Numbered from the stretch's first letter, positions 12,641-26,794 are shown. The stretch: DNA of 64,000 nt from Liolophura sinensis (GCF_032854445.1 NC_088301.1:36443187-36507186); one strand, 5' to 3'. Translations and numbers: made by a program. Notes: generated by a model not told the origin, from the sequence alone.

Positions 12641-14934
12641 AAGATCTACAGTAATTTCTGCACCCTATGACGTCATACATTCCCTTGTCAACATCAAATA
12701 ACTCATAATTCAAAAAAACTATAAGATTCATTAACTTCGTCATCACTGTTAAGCAAGATAACGCTAAAGAATTATGCATGTATAGAAATAAATAACTCAT
12801 AAGTGCATGTGGCAAGCAAAATCTGAAATGTGCTTATATGGCATGAATTGTAAACTTCTGCCATGTAAAAATGTATAGGGGCCTTTTTCACAAAATTTCA
12901 TAAAATCAATTTTTCGCAACTTTTCTCACAGATGACTTCGCATTATGGAACTATAACCTAGATAACGTCTTTTACGACAAACATTACGCGAAATGTTACT
13001 AGTCAAGTTTTGTTTTAATTAGCTTCTAAATGAGTTCTTTGCACTGTTTTGGATTATAGCATATGTCGTGGTTTGCCCATGATGAATGACGACATGCAAT
13101 GAGTCGACAGCGTAAAGTCACGTAAATGTTGTGCACATACAGAACCTGGTGGATCTCGTGATCACAATATGCACTGTAATCGATCTCCCATTAGCAACAG
13201 TATTTGTTATGCTAATATTAGCCTCAAAATTTATCATTAAGAAAACAGTCTGGAACTTTCCTTAAGACGCTCTCCCGGTATTGACGTGATTTGTGACAAA
13301 AGAACGGCGATATGTTCCTGATACTTAATAGATACATATATCCAATAACAATTTTCAGAGCGGTATTCTTTAACATTGGGATCGGGACATTCTCAGCACA
13401 AAGAGAAGAAGTAGCTTGCACTCCTCTAATTTTAGACCATTGATGTGTGGTAACATGTCACGTGAACTTTTTACAACTAAGTCAAGGGTTTTGATCCACA
13501 GCAACACGCATTGGGCTATTTGTTTATGAGAATAAGCCTTCATGTGAAATGAACAAAGAGCAATTCCCTATGCTATATGGTGTGTTTAATAGCATGTGTA
13601 AGGTACATGTCTATTATTCTAACGGTTGCATTTTTCCTAAGCACTCTTCCTATTGTTCATCTTTGCACACTGGCAACCGACGTGACGACCAATCTTAATT
13701 TTTTCCTGCACGTGATCGAAGTGTCTCACGTGACACGTGTTAATTGTTGACCTGGAAACCCTGGTGCATGTGGCAATGCGCCATCTTCCGATTCGACCTG
13801 GATTTAGCTATTTTTCTCCCAACCTGAAGTCGCAAAGATAACAATAGGTGATAACCTGCGTGTAAATACATGCTTTGACCTGTGGAGATAAATATGATTC
13901 AAAGCAGAAAAGAAGTCGTAAGTTCGAAACCAGACCATTTCAAGTGTGTTGAAAGTGTACGAGTCCATGATATGTAAGCGCTTTGGCAAGAAATTCAGGC
14001 CTTAGAAATCAACAGAGAGGACCAAATACCTGCGTTCAAGTGCGTCATAAAAAGGCCATGCGTGAAGCAAATGAATTTTAGCAAGTCTGAAGGAAGATGA
14101 TATGGCTATACATCACCTATCATTTTCTCTTCTGGAGTTCTCTTTTTGAAACACAGTATTATTTAGATAGGAATAACGTCCGAGTGGGAGCCCTTATGCA
14201 ATCAAAAACTGAGAATCAATCACGTGATAAGTAGACCTACTAAACTTATCGGTCACATTTAAACCATGTCAGACGAACAGCTATAGAACTGCTGAGGGAA
14301 CACAGAATTATGTAAATAAATATCTACTCACCTACATAGTTGGCTAAACGATGAACTTATCCATCACTAGATGTTCAGAAACATAAGCTGATACAGTGTA
14401 AATCCATTAGGATTGACACATTGTATTCCTGTATTGCAGAAAATTTTGTAATAATTCCTCACAAAGGTAACGGTTGTGAAATCTGATAAGGGCGATTTTT
14501 CAGATCTTTCATTTATGTGTTCCTGTTGTAAAGTTAACAGAGAACCACTTAATGGCTACATAAGACACATTAGTATTCTTATCTAAGACAGTATTATATT
14601 TAATCTTGCTAAACCTTTAGAACAATAAAATAAATGCAACCCAAACATACATATCTATAGAAATGTATGTAAAATAAGATGGCCAGAATTGTTCCAAATG
14701 AAATGATAATATTAATAAACTTTTTAAGGAATCCACATTTAGTATGTTGAATTAATGTAATTTGAATTAAGTGAATAGTTTGGAACTCAGTAAAACTGAA
14801 TATAAAATATCTCAATAAAAGTAGCAGAAAAATTGTCTTCAGTATTAAACATTCAAAAATAACACAGAACTTCCGGAAATTTCACGGAAAGTACGTACTG
14901 AGTTTTCCTTCCATGATAGCGCATTAATTCAGGT

Positions 14935-14940
<6 letters not shown>

Positions 14941-15006
<66 letters not shown>
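14941..15006. repeat. (TA)n microsatellite, 66 bp
   Basis: An uninterrupted AT dinucleotide run. Reading frames through it give Ile-Tyr repeats and are artefacts. Confidence 0.97.
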
Positions 15007-15008
<2 letters not shown>

Positions 15009-15721
15009 CATGTTTGCCATGAGCCGTGCGGGCATAGTGACTAATGCTGAAGATTATCAACTCAAACGAAAAGGAGAAACTTAAAAAAGATAAACTAATT
15101 TGAACATATATTTTAACGAAATTGTAGATGTGTGCGTTTAGTTTCTGCACACAGTTTCAGCACAGTTTGAAAATACATGAATATGAATATGTAGCAGGAA
15201 AAGAAACAATGTAGAGTTGAGTGCTTAACAGAAGTATAGGCAATTAACGGAAATTCACGATGATCAAAGGTCGAGAGGAGGAAATTTTAAATTTGTAAAG
15301 GAAATCAAGTTTAAGTAGTATTTCTAACACCGGGTAGTGATCTCTGGTTTTCCGCAAAAACAAATACAATAAATACTAGTACTTTCAACCGGAAATAGCC
15401 AAAACTTCCCGAGATATATTTGTACGGTTGTAATTATTGCCATTGGAATTGTGCATGGTCATCCTTACGTAGCATTTTAATTTGCAATATCCCATTTTCT
15501 ACATCTTTCATAACTGTTATTTACAAGTTTGTCATAGTAAGACTATATGCTTATATGGAAAATAAAAATAAAACATTGTAAGAAAATTCTTCCTCTTCTA
15601 GCCTGCACACAGTGTTAAATGCACCGTCATATACAATACTCAGGACTATACTGGAGAAAACCTATACTGGAGTGCCCGAGATGAACCACCGTCCTTTGGT
15701 ACATTATATTATGTGACGTGA

Positions 15722-15991
15722 ATATGTGCACATCATATTGGTAGAAAAGAAGTTGCCTTCAGCGAAACTACAATTAAACTACAATTAAATTGCGCAAACG
15801 GCCACGCGGTCATTCTGGACCGCCTATTATCGCCAACGCAACGAACAGTCAGATCGGTAGAATCTCTAAAATCCCTGTTCAAGACCGGTTTTGAACGCTC
15901 ACCTCATGCATTCAACAACACACAAGAATTATATCATAATGCTGGAAATTACACTAGCTCACTCCGTAACCTCGAACCTTCCAGAGAGTAG
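15722..15991 (+). pseudogene. Unrecognised open stretch, possible decayed coding fragment
   Basis: A frame stays open for 89 codons from a TGA ending at 15721 to a TAG at 15989-15991, without a usable ATG. Its composition (segments such as SVESLKSLFKTGFERS) and local GC content look more like coding sequence than the surroundings. A possible acceptor, TTGCCTTCAG, lies within it near 15760. I do not recognise the protein. It could be a transposon relic or a single exon of an unannotated gene, and no partner exons were found. Confidence 0.25.
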
Positions 15992-17131
15992 CCGGACCTT
16001 GTGCACCAGGCGTTGAGAAGAAACCGAGAAGGACACACTGCTAAATCTCCAGAAAACAACAAACCACTTTATTTTTCTTATTGCACAACTATCGTGGTAC
16101 AAAGGAGAGTGCCCGCATCATAAAGAAAAATTGATAACAGTGCTGAAGAAATTGCTTTTTCTAGCATTCTCTGGAATTAAACACTGGCATTTTATAGAGG
16201 AAGAGTTGGCTGGGAGATTTGGTGGAAACGGTCGTTTAATAGCTCTTATCAAAGAGTGCGTGTAACCTGTGGTCTGATCCGACCCTGTGGCAGATCTGGA
16301 TTCTGTATCTGGCGTCTGCTCTTCGCCACAACAAAACTCTCGCGGCAGTGGAAAGATAAGACCTGAAAATATTTGAGCAATTTCAGGGATTCTCGCGTCC
16401 TGTATGCGACCGCATTCATCAAAATGATAGACACTAACAAAGGTAAACTGGGGTTCAATACTGCATGACATGTCAAATTATCGCTGTCAAAGGTGCAGTC
16501 ACGCAACGCATCTATAGTGGCAAACATCAGTGAACAGGGTGCATTACTGAAATCTTTAAACTGATGTACATGGTTTGTGATCAGGGGCTTGTACCTTCGC
16601 AGGCAGAAGAATGAATGTTCATGGCTGAACGCTACTTCAGCGGTATTGCAGGCATGTTGTGGTGAGGCAAAAATTATTAGCCTCACTCAGAACTGTGGAC
16701 ATTTCGAACACTTCGATTGCTATTTGTTCTTTCTATATATTATGTGCAAACCCGACATTTCATCATATTCCTTCTTTCTTCTGAAATGAAGCCGTCCATC
16801 TAAATAATACTTTCTCATCAAGAAGGGTATGCCAAGAGCAGCTCGTCGTCAGTATTACGGTCCTGTGAAGGTAACGCATCTTTATGAGTTATTGTCAAGT
16901 ATCTCACGACGATATCAGTCACAGAGAGCGTATTCAAATTGCTGTTCTCGTGTTGATCCCACATGATAACGAAGTTTCGAATGCCCAACTTTCGAGACGA
17001 CTGTTCGCTAACAAGATTTTCACTCCCCATTTCTGCGGGGGATGGAATGGGGTGCAACAAGAACGATAATGAACTACAGCGCCCTCTGCGATCTTTTATT
17101 TATTTAGACATTCGTGTCAGCTGCCACGAGA

Positions 17132-17272
17132 ACATTGTACTCGACTTACACATCTACATCGATTTGAATACAGTCACTATGTCTTTGATAATGTCTCACG
17201 TGCACAGTGTTTTATTTGGGCATAGTGGCTGTATTCGAATCCACGTAAATGTGTAACCCGAGTGCAGTGTTC
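17132..17272. repeat. ~52-bp inverted repeat whose right arm abuts the assembly gap
   Basis: The left arm (17132-17183) and right arm (17221-17272) are imperfect inverted copies, roughly 42 of 52 positions by eye. The left arm contains GAATACAGTCACTATG and the right arm CATAGTGGCTGTATTC. The right arm runs straight into the N run, so the true repeat may be longer. Confidence 0.8.
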
Positions 17273-17472
17273 NNNNNNNNNNNNNNNNNNNNNNNNNNNN
17301 NNNNNNNNNNNNNNNNNNNNNNNNNNNNNNNNNNNNNNNNNNNNNNNNNNNNNNNNNNNNNNNNNNNNNNNNNNNNNNNNNNNNNNNNNNNNNNNNNNNN
17401 NNNNNNNNNNNNNNNNNNNNNNNNNNNNNNNNNNNNNNNNNNNNNNNNNNNNNNNNNNNNNNNNNNNNNNNN
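17273..17472. other. Assembly gap of 200 N
   Basis: The gap is exactly 200 undetermined bases, a round number that suggests a placeholder of unknown true size. Any reading frame crossing it is meaningless. Confidence 0.99.
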
Positions 17473-17702
17473 AAGACTAAAATTTGTTGACCAATGAAGT
17501 CACAACCAGAGCTAACCAATGAACCAAATCAGGAGAAGTTGACAACCTAAGGTACACATGAAAGTCGGTAAAGCATACAGGATACATAAATTGGACTCGC
17601 ATGGTGACACGTTTTAAATATTTCAGGCTGTCAGTGTACACAAGAAGTAAAAAGTTGCCTTCAGATTAATATTATGCTAATGATAATAAAAAGGAAATTG
17701 TT

Positions 17703-17705
<3 letters not shown>

Positions 17706-17746
<41 letters not shown>

Positions 17747-17750
17747 TATT
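17706..17750. repeat. (TA)n microsatellite
   Basis: An AT dinucleotide run interrupted once by a C near 17741. It is one of several TA arrays in the window. Confidence 0.95.
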
Positions 17751-18399
17751 CACGGAATGAGTGAATGGCAGTACACGTGAAACGGGCGCGATATAGTGTT
17801 CAGTTTTACCAGATGATCGTTTTATTGCGCTTTGCCCACAACTTTTTAAAACGCCCATGTGATGCTTCAATCCCGCGGAACGAGACCAATTGAAATCAGA
17901 TGTGCGACTAGCGACATGCATTAGGATCGGGTCTGGAAACTGCTGGGCGGAAATGGTGAGAAAAAGAGGTTGCCCTAATAAAATCATAAATGGACATTAC
18001 GGTACTTTTAAAATATCCCCGTCTTGAGAGATATCATACAGATGTGTGGTCAGCCCCATGGGAGTCATATAAGTTCCGTCTAGAGACAGCCCCAAACAGA
18101 AACCGCCGAGCAGGCTAACCTGTAAATACATGGATGTGTGCAGAATAGAAAGCGAAAACAAAACAACCCTTCCGCTAAAACTTGTATGCTTAAAAATTTC
18201 GCTGAAAAACGCCTGGCTGTTCTCTTGCGATGAGGTAACATCCTTATACCATATGACTAATAAGCAAAGTGTTCAGGTATATTATTAAAAATGGATAACG
18301 CGGTTGTCATAAAATTGCATTTGCACAAGAGGATACTTGGGAAAATACAATGTACGGTGGAGATACCCTTTAAGCACTTCTTTCAAGGACAGTTGATGT

Positions 18400-19070
18400 T
18401 TGATTTTCTGTCTTCTTGGACAACAAGCATGTGTTCATGTGTAAATTGCCCTTACTTGGACAGGAATGGCGTGTAAATATCTCGCCTTGTAGCATCTGTT
18501 AGATCATGCGGGTTGTGTGACTATTTCAATCAACGTCACAAGTTATTACTTGTGTGTCAAAAATAGTGTGTCAAGCTTATTCCATAAAACACATTCACTT
18601 CAGTTTTCTTAAGTTTTACAATGAGTATAATTCTCATAGTACGTACATATGGATAGAGGGCGCAGATTCTCTGGCGCTCTGCTTCATGAATATATCTAAT
18701 TCCGCGTAACCAGGAGATAGGGGATGTATATTCATCATGTTGATGTAGATCGCCACGTTGGACATAAGAACAGTTGCAATCGAAGCGCAACTCAGATATA
18801 TATTTTGTTATCGACAAGTTATATTCTAGCATGGCTACATGATTTGAATACTGATTCTCTCTGTCGCCTAGAACATATCTTGTGTCTTCATCCAACATTT
18901 ACTGAAAACTGTTGACTGATTTTCGTTGCATGATTCCGTTCTGTTTTCGTATCTTTAGTAGTTTGTGTTATACGTATTTTGGGGGAAATTGGCCTTGCGA
19001 TTATTGATCTGGAACGTCCTTATTGGTGACGACTGGTATACGAATGTCTGTTTCGACGCATAGATTGAGG
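18400..19070 (+). repeat. Dispersed repeat, copy B
   Basis: This is the second long copy of the family at 11960-12640, in the same orientation. On the minus strand it is open for 113 codons (18557-18898). Part of that frame, including CNCSYVQRGDLHQHDEYT, lines up with the + strand frame at 37262-37492 in another copy. It may derive from a coding element, but the protein is unknown to me. Confidence 0.75.
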
Positions 19071-19244
19071 AAAACCGAGCATTCTATGCGAACTCTACAA
19101 ACCACCTTTGCGGAGACGACAGACAACTTCTGCATGAAGTCCAAATGTATGGATAGCATCGCTTGTTCATACATGGTCCGATGGAAAGATTTTCAAAAGT
19201 GTTCATGATTAAGTAACCGGCGGCAAAGATGTCACAAAAACAGA

Positions 19245-19357
19245 GAAGCCGGCGTCACGGCCATTGATGTTACTATGGTAGTGAAGCCGGCCGTCAAGCC
19301 ATTGAGGCCACTAGGGTTATGAAACCGGCTGCCACACATTTATGCCACTAAAGTAGT
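19245..19357. repeat. Three tandem copies of a 37-38-bp unit
   Basis: Units begin GAAGCCGGC, GAAGCCGGC and GAAACCGGC at 19245, 19283 and 19321. Each continues with a 'GCCATTGATG..ACTA'-like block and ends near TAGT or TTAT. The copies are imperfect. The array lies just downstream of dispersed-repeat copy B. Confidence 0.75.
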
Positions 19358-22300
19358 GAAATCATACCTAAACTGATCCTTGGGCTCTTGCAGAACCTGA
19401 TAGGATAAAATCAATAGCACTATACGTGACAATAATGTACACTTGATTCTGAAGATCGTTTGCATTGCTCGAAGGTAACTCCAACCACAAAACCTTATCA
19501 AAGCCTTATAAATCCAAGATTTACGGCGATTTCTGGTGATTTTTCGCTCGTAAATTGTCAACTAATTAAGTGTAGTCAAGAGTGGGACTTTAACGAATCT
19601 GATGCCACAACAGGAGTTGTTGTCGTTAAGTCGTTTATGTTAAACCAGCTATCATGTCTATGTGTATGTTTTGCCTTGCAGCCTTACAGAATGCTGTAAT
19701 ATATAACTGTAGAGTTCACATTTTTGCTCCGTAATGGTGGTCATGTTTGTATACTTAAAAAACAATTTACCATCGCTTTTTGATAATTATTGGGCAATGA
19801 CATTGGTCAGGTAACATTTTAGCAGAGGGGCAGAAAGCTCTTTAACAATCTGGGCCTCTAGTTATCTGACAGGGAAGAGATTATGCTGGAGCGGGCTAGG
19901 CCGTAATGGAAACCCCACAGTCTTGTTGAAACATCAGGTACCCCCAAAAGCATGTGACTTGAATTCTGGAAGCATTTCAGAAACCTAAAAGTAAACCTCA
20001 TCCAAAGACACATTTGAGGATTTCAGACAGATAGGACTGACCTTCAAACGTTGTGATCGGTAGAAAATGAATACATAAGAGAATAAGTATACTGACTGCC
20101 TTGACACGGTTTCTCTGCACAGTTGTATATACCTCGAAAGTTATAACCTGAACAAAGCCTAAAGGTGTGCATAATTTTTAAAGTTGTTTAGCCTCATAAG
20201 TGGTAATTATTTGATCTATCCCGAGTTATTTCGAGATTACTCTATTACTGGACACTCTGTACACCTGCATACCCATATCAAACTGATAATTCCAAGGTTC
20301 TGCAAAGACCAATATTCCAATCAAGAGGCGTGCACACGGATGGACACACATACACCCTCAAAACAGGCGGACTTCTGATTTTCACATGCCACTGCGATTT
20401 ATATTTAGTCGTCATTTAACCGTTTATACGTTTTGGCCTCCTGAGCGGTACATTATAATCCGGCGATTCATGGAATAACGAATAACTAACTATACCCAAC
20501 ACTTTTATGATTTAATTTTCGTTTAAGAAAAGGACACATAAAGGTGGGGTCAGGTGAGAAAACATTATTGTAACCCAAACCATGAGTCCAAGCAAACAAA
20601 AACAACTCTTTCAATATAAGAAATGATGATATTAATAATGAACATTTTTTGTTTTCACTATGTACTGGTATACAGACATGAAAAACCGTGAGTCACTGTT
20701 TAATTTCCAAACAAGGAATGTTAGTTTTCCCACCAGCATTTGTGTAATCCACAGTGTAACGTCATCCGGAAAAATCATATACAGATAACGCTATCAAGTC
20801 ATTTCTGTATAACTGCATATACAAATATATACATAGGAAATGTCAATGTAAATAACTTAAAAATTTGCAGAAATGGTAGGTAATAAGTAAGGGGAAGGCT
20901 TGTGAAAACACTTAACACTCTTGTTCAGGGCGTTTAGGGATTTTCTGCCTCTCACTGTTTGCGAGGACTTGCGACCCTAAGCTTCCTAACTTGTATAATT
21001 GCTTGATCTTCACTTGTATGACGGCGGTAAGGTTTATGGGTGCATGAAGGAAATCGGGAAAAAACACTGACTTTTGGCGCGCTGCTTACGAACTCTCTCA
21101 CGTCTCATGTGACCTAGCAATTGGAGGGTAAAGGTGGTTCTCCCAGATTATCTATAGAAGGAGTCAGTATGTACCCACAAAGCCCATACACCTTGAGCTG
21201 TCTTAATTATACATACCAAACAAACTATTCATAAAACGGAATACACCGTGCTTAATTAAGCGAATAATGTTATTTGTGTGATTCGCTCGAGTAGATCTTT
21301 TGAGTTTTAATCAGTTAAACAATGACTCTGCAATAAAGTGACATGAAATAGCGAAATATAAATCTTCATGCAGCAACACATGCTTAACACGTAACATTTC
21401 TGCGACAACACAAATGTTTCGTGGATCCACGACCATAGGCGCTGATTGCAGTCATATTCCTGTTAACTTCATAACTAAATGAATGTTATTATTTTTACGC
21501 GGTTAGAAAAGATATGAAATTGATATATTAATTTGCTATATTATTATATACACACGCAGTAACCTTGTACTACACCGTGACAAGCCGCATAGTGATGCCT
21601 CACTGGATTGTCATGAAATAACATGCCGCATACATCTTAACCAGTGTATATACATGATAGAGCTCTAAATAGTATACTGGGGCTATTCCCTTACAACTGA
21701 TCAGGTATGCCGAGGTAACCAGTCCTAAGTCTTAGTTCTTGGTGTTGCCCTATGCATGGAGTATAATGATACATAAAAAAATTTATGTGTGTGTTTTAAA
21801 TCAAGACTTCTATGTCATAATGCATGATATAAAATCATGTCATAAATTTGATGCTACAAATGCTACAGTAAACAATATCACATGCCATTTATAACATGTA
21901 TGACAAGGCGAGAGGAGATAGAAAAGAGTACAGTAACAACCGAATGTACGGTAAATATATAAACTGATAGGTTAAAAGAGTATTCACATACTGTGCGTTT
22001 TCATTATGCATATATCATGCTAATACTTTATAGTGCTATGATGCCCATGAATCTACAGATATTTTGACATGAGAGACCGTTGTCTAAGTATTAGAACATC
22101 CGTGTAGGTTGCATGATTATACCGGTTTATCATATCTAAAATAAAGGCCGGTGATATAGTCAGGTCAGGGGATTATCACCCCGACTTGCTGCTTGCAAAT
22201 GGCTGAACGACTCTATATAGTATCGCAGCTGAAGATGAACGAGTTAAAGCTGACAAACTATAGACCTAGAGAACCACAAGAAATTCGGCGGATCTATAAG

Positions 22301-24870
22301 ATGTCGCCTTAAGCGTATTTGGTGCGTTTGAATCTTATCACCTTTATACGGACGTTTTTGAGGGAAATTGCCTCTAAATGATTGGAGAGAAATACGTCAA
22401 GGGAAAGCAAACATCTTGCAAATTAAAATTTGAAGATATATCATTTAAGCAGCCAGAAAGATGTCTACCAGACCATGTATTTCCTGCTCACGCGGATGTG
22501 TATGGCTGCCCAGGTGTATCCATACCTTCATCACGTGACCTTACAAGGGAGCGCATAGAAATCCTGGTTCCAGGAAACAGGCCACGGTGGGTTGGTTTGA
22601 TTTTCACTGAGGTTCACCAATGAAGGGATGGGATGGCAAACTCGCACTTATTTGTTCACAAGTGAAGCAGTCGGAAACAATGCGTGGCTATAGGAAAGAG
22701 TAAAACAGAAGATGTTGATAGATTACGTCACAAGGAGCCCACTACAAACACGCTTAATAAGAACTGCCTTCCCCATTATACACACTTTTTTAACCTGTTC
22801 GCAATCCGTTATATAGGAATACATGAACACGTTTTGACCTTATTTCAGTGTACCAGTAAACCAATTAGATTAAGTTAAACACTGACGTATGACACACACG
22901 CACACAGGAAGCAAGTTTTAAACTGAAAACATCATGTACATATATGATGTCACATATTTATGGCAGCTTGTTAGGATATGAGGAAAACAACTGTCAAAGC
23001 AGAAATTCCAGAATTTCTCTTGGTGACCTTTACTCTGTAACAGAAAGTACAACATCCGAATTCTGCTCATCATTCAGTCAGAGTTGGATATTTTGACGCG
23101 ATAAAATCAATCTTCATTTCTAGTAAATGATATAGAACATATATACACTTGTAAGTAAATAGAAGCCTTTAACAAGTGATAATTACATGATACTGTAGGA
23201 CATTAAATTGCATTTCAAGTTATAGTATATATTCACTGATATATCAGACCTACTTTTCTATCACGTTTAACTAAATATAATGGGTAATGATGAGTGTATA
23301 TGTATATTTTAGATCCTGCTTAATGGTAAAGTGGATGGACAAATAGATTAATCAATTTTTTTTACCAGTATGGCTTTGTGACAATTACAGATATATACCT
23401 GTAAGTCGTTTTACCCCATATTGTAGATACTTTGAGTCACTTTCACAACAGTCTGATTAAATGTTGGCGGCAAAAATCGCCCAAGCCAAATGATACCTGA
23501 AAAAACCTATATAGTCACTGACTACATTTTTATTTATTTTATTTGCCCGTACTTGATTAAGGGTAAACGTTGTATAAAACAATTTGAAATGTCCCAGACA
23601 TCCTGGCAGATATTCCCGCACAGGTTATACGTAAGGAAATAGGATAGTTGGCCCGTTGTCAGTATAATGTGACTGGGTGGGTGTCATGTCTGGTGTCTTC
23701 GGCATACTACTTCAGTGGCGGCAGCACTTTTGGCGACATGGACTCGTCCTGCCCCCGGAAGACACAGTGTATGTACACACACCTAATGAATCGCTGACTA
23801 TATCAATATGGGGAAGATGGATTCGAACATGCGACCACGTTGATGTATATAAGTCAACAATTCGTTGCTCAGAATTCAATACTTAGAGCAGTCGATCAGT
23901 AAGCGCGTGTCATATTAAAATATACATCAGTGATACAAGCATATGTGAATTACATACCAGTATGTTACTTCTTGGATGATAAAGCACTATATATGCTCTT
24001 CAATAAAGATTGTACAGGAATATGAAATGACATTTTTATACTGATTTTGAAGTAAGCCATATGTTAACAATTATGTTCATTTGATTATTAAGAAAGAATT
24101 AACACGTGAGAGTAAACATCCTCTGTACATGCAGGTGCCTGTGTTTGCCATGTTTTAGGGCTTAATTCCTCGACCACCGCGTTAAGTAACGGTATACACA
24201 GTAGCTGGTGAGGAGAAGACATGTGTGAAAAATGGGACATATGTACAAACTGGGCCAGTGGTGTTAAACAAACACGTGAGATTTCTGTCTAAGTGCGCCA
24301 AACCCACCGGAAGTGGATTTGTCTTCGTACCAGTCACGTACGTACCTATATGCACCTTTTAAAAAACACTTCTTTTCCGAAAGCAGATCTCACCCCCTAC
24401 AAAGAAAGGCGCCAACATGCGAGGAGTAACTCGGAAGCGATCAGCCGCCAAAAATAAACCTATTATGGATATGCAAGCTTGCCAAGGCCCACATTTTGCG
24501 TAAAGGTTTTATGTAAGCAATCAACTTTAACGGATGCAAGTGGTAAATACAAGTTAAACCTCAGGATTGGATGGAATGGTTTATCAATCAGTCAATCAGT
24601 CAGTTTATACCAGTCAGTTCAAAATAGGAAATAGCTCAATATCCTTATTCCAGAGTTCGAATCAATCTATGTTTAATGCTTCATTTGGTGAATTTGAACA
24701 TCCCCAGCTACCATAAGCGCCTAGCTTAAGGGCTAAGGTAGTATGCTTAGTCAAAACAAGGATGAGGAAGTCATTCATCATTTAATATATATTATATATA
24801 CTCGTCACCATATTTGCTTTTAGTATATATGATTTCGAAATTATTAACTTTCAGTATAATTCTGAAATTA
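19358..24870. other. Gene-poor intergenic DNA
   Basis: No gene is recognised here. Two small adjacent frames on the + strand (22199-22312, 37 codons; 22378-22623, 81 codons) have no known domain. The first has a reasonable start context (AAATGG). A 69-codon frame at 23677-23886 lies in sequence that looks like part of a dispersed repeat, with a tRNA-B-box-like motif on the minus strand near 23825. None is supported as a gene. Confidence 0.45.
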
Positions 24871-25014
24871 TTATTTTATTTATTTATTTGATTGATGTTT
24901 TACCCCGTGCTCAAGAATATCTCACTCATACGACGGCGGCCAGCATTATGGTTGGAGGATACCGGGCAGAGCCCGGGGGAAACCCACGACCATCCACAGG
25001 TTGCTGACAAACCT
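24871..25014 (-). mobile_element. tRNA-derived SINE, 5'-truncated copy
   Basis: Read on the minus strand, the copy ends in the family's 3' tail (CACGGGGTAAAACATCAAT then AAATAAATAAA). It includes the GTTTCCCCCGGGCTCTGCCC block and lacks the tRNA-like head. It matches the full-length copies at 41221-41448 and 43470-43717. Confidence 0.85.
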
Positions 25015-25359
25015 GAAATTATTCAGATTACACAAAAAGTAAAATCCGACCCCACTGTGTAGGAGAGTGTGTGCAGCATTGGTACCATTCCACTGGGTGG
25101 CATTAACATAGAGAAGCTGTCAGTCAGTCACCTAACATCTGCCCTTCTCGACCTTTTTGACTCGTCGACTGAGTCTTTTTTACGTCCGGTCCTTTCCTCC
25201 ATATGTCTGAACCGAAGAAATGCAAAAGTATAACATATGTATTATGTCTGCACCGAACTGGGACCTGGCATATAGGCATGTTTTATATACATGATTTATA
25301 CTTATTCTTTATAGTAAAGCAGCACAAAATATGCCAATTTATGTATATTATCTCACTAT

Positions 25360-25625
25360 AAAGTGTTACATTTAACACTGTAAAGATCTGGTGGAGTAAC
25401 TGCACTTTTATAAAGTGTTAATATTTTAAGACTCGCGAAAATGTACACATTTCAACTCCATTAAAAGTTGGTTAATCAACATCTTAAACCAACACCTGAA
25501 ACAAAGTAGGAATATGAACACCTTTCAACAGTGTTGAAACATTAACACCTAATAAAAACCTGTCAGATACATGTAACATTTATAAATGCAGTCCCTCCTC
25601 GTGATCTTCACACTGTTAAAGGTAA
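25360..25625. repeat. Cluster of GTGTTA / TAACAC motifs
   Basis: Several copies of GTGTTA and its complement occur in about 260 bases, including AGTGTTACATTTAACACT and CAACAGTGTTG. The arrangement is irregular. It may be a decayed inverted-repeat element. Confidence 0.35.
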
Positions 25626-26794
25626 ACTTTTAATTTTAATAGAGCTGTTACGCGAATGATGAAATAAGACCACCAGGTATCGAAAAGTGTACTCAGTGTT
25701 ATTCTTTAATTATCAAAAGAACACTTTCGAATGCCAAACAAGTCACTACTTAACGAATGTTTATGTGGACACCAGAGAAATATGTTGATTCCTTATTAAA
25801 TGTTGACCTTTGCGGTAACACGCATTTATAATGGAAAAAAGTTTCTCTGAATTTTGTTTACAGCTTGATGAGATGAAATTTTTTTTCACAAATTTAATAA
25901 ATTGAAGGTAATGAGATACAATGAACATTTTCAGTTCAACATGTTGTCTCCCAACTATCATCAAAACTGGACTAACTCACCAGAGCGACGCTTTAACTTT
26001 GCATAAAATGTCGCATTGGTAGAGATTTGAAAACATGACAATACACCTGACTATATAAATATGCGAAAACGCCACATTTTATCTTAAAAGGTGTTGGTGT
26101 GGCCAGCGCGAGGATGGATGAATAAACATGCAAAGCAATCCACTAAGTTTTTCCACAATTAAACAAGCTTGTGAAAATACTGTATTATTACTGATAGGAA
26201 TTCCCAGATCTGGGTAAATCTGTTTCTGAAAGTCAATTTACAACTACCACATACTTAAACAGTCCCATTTCTAACACACGCGTTAGTGTAAAGCCACCAT
26301 GTGGGCCACTACTATGCTCGAAACTTGTAAATAACATAGTTGCCACGATATATATTTTTCACAAGTTTGTGTGTCTTTTCATTTACCTTTTAAGCAGACT
26401 GGCAATATTTTTACGATAAATAGGCGACTGGGATCTAAGCAGGCCAGCATGCATGATTTACTATGACCGTCACTATACCAGGTCATGCAATTTTCCTGAA
26501 AGCATAAACTTGACACTGATCATGCAGCTTCCCAAATAATCAAAGTCAGGATAGACTGCACGAGTTAGTACATTGCTTTGATGCCAGTTTAAAAGTGACA
26601 ATATATAAAAATACAGCATATCGTTGCGAAACCACACTTTGGACTTATACACAGAACATAGATTAAAGCATAAATGAGTTTTAGACGCGATATTTTAGCG
26701 GTGTGCCTGTTTTAAATTTTTGGATTTGAGAAACTTTTCCTTTTTTGGGTAATACTCTTTTTCGGATTATTGAATAGGCTCAGAATGTATCGAT

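Noticed and set aside
14853-15150. Minus-strand frames rich in Ile-Tyr
   Set aside because: They are translations of the TA microsatellite at 14941-15006.
17196-17519. Reading frames spanning the gap
   Set aside because: They consist mostly of undetermined bases.
22199-22623. Two neighbouring small + strand frames (37 and 81 codons)
   Set aside because: The start context is reasonable for the first, but there is no recognisable protein, no splice linkage and no promoter evidence.
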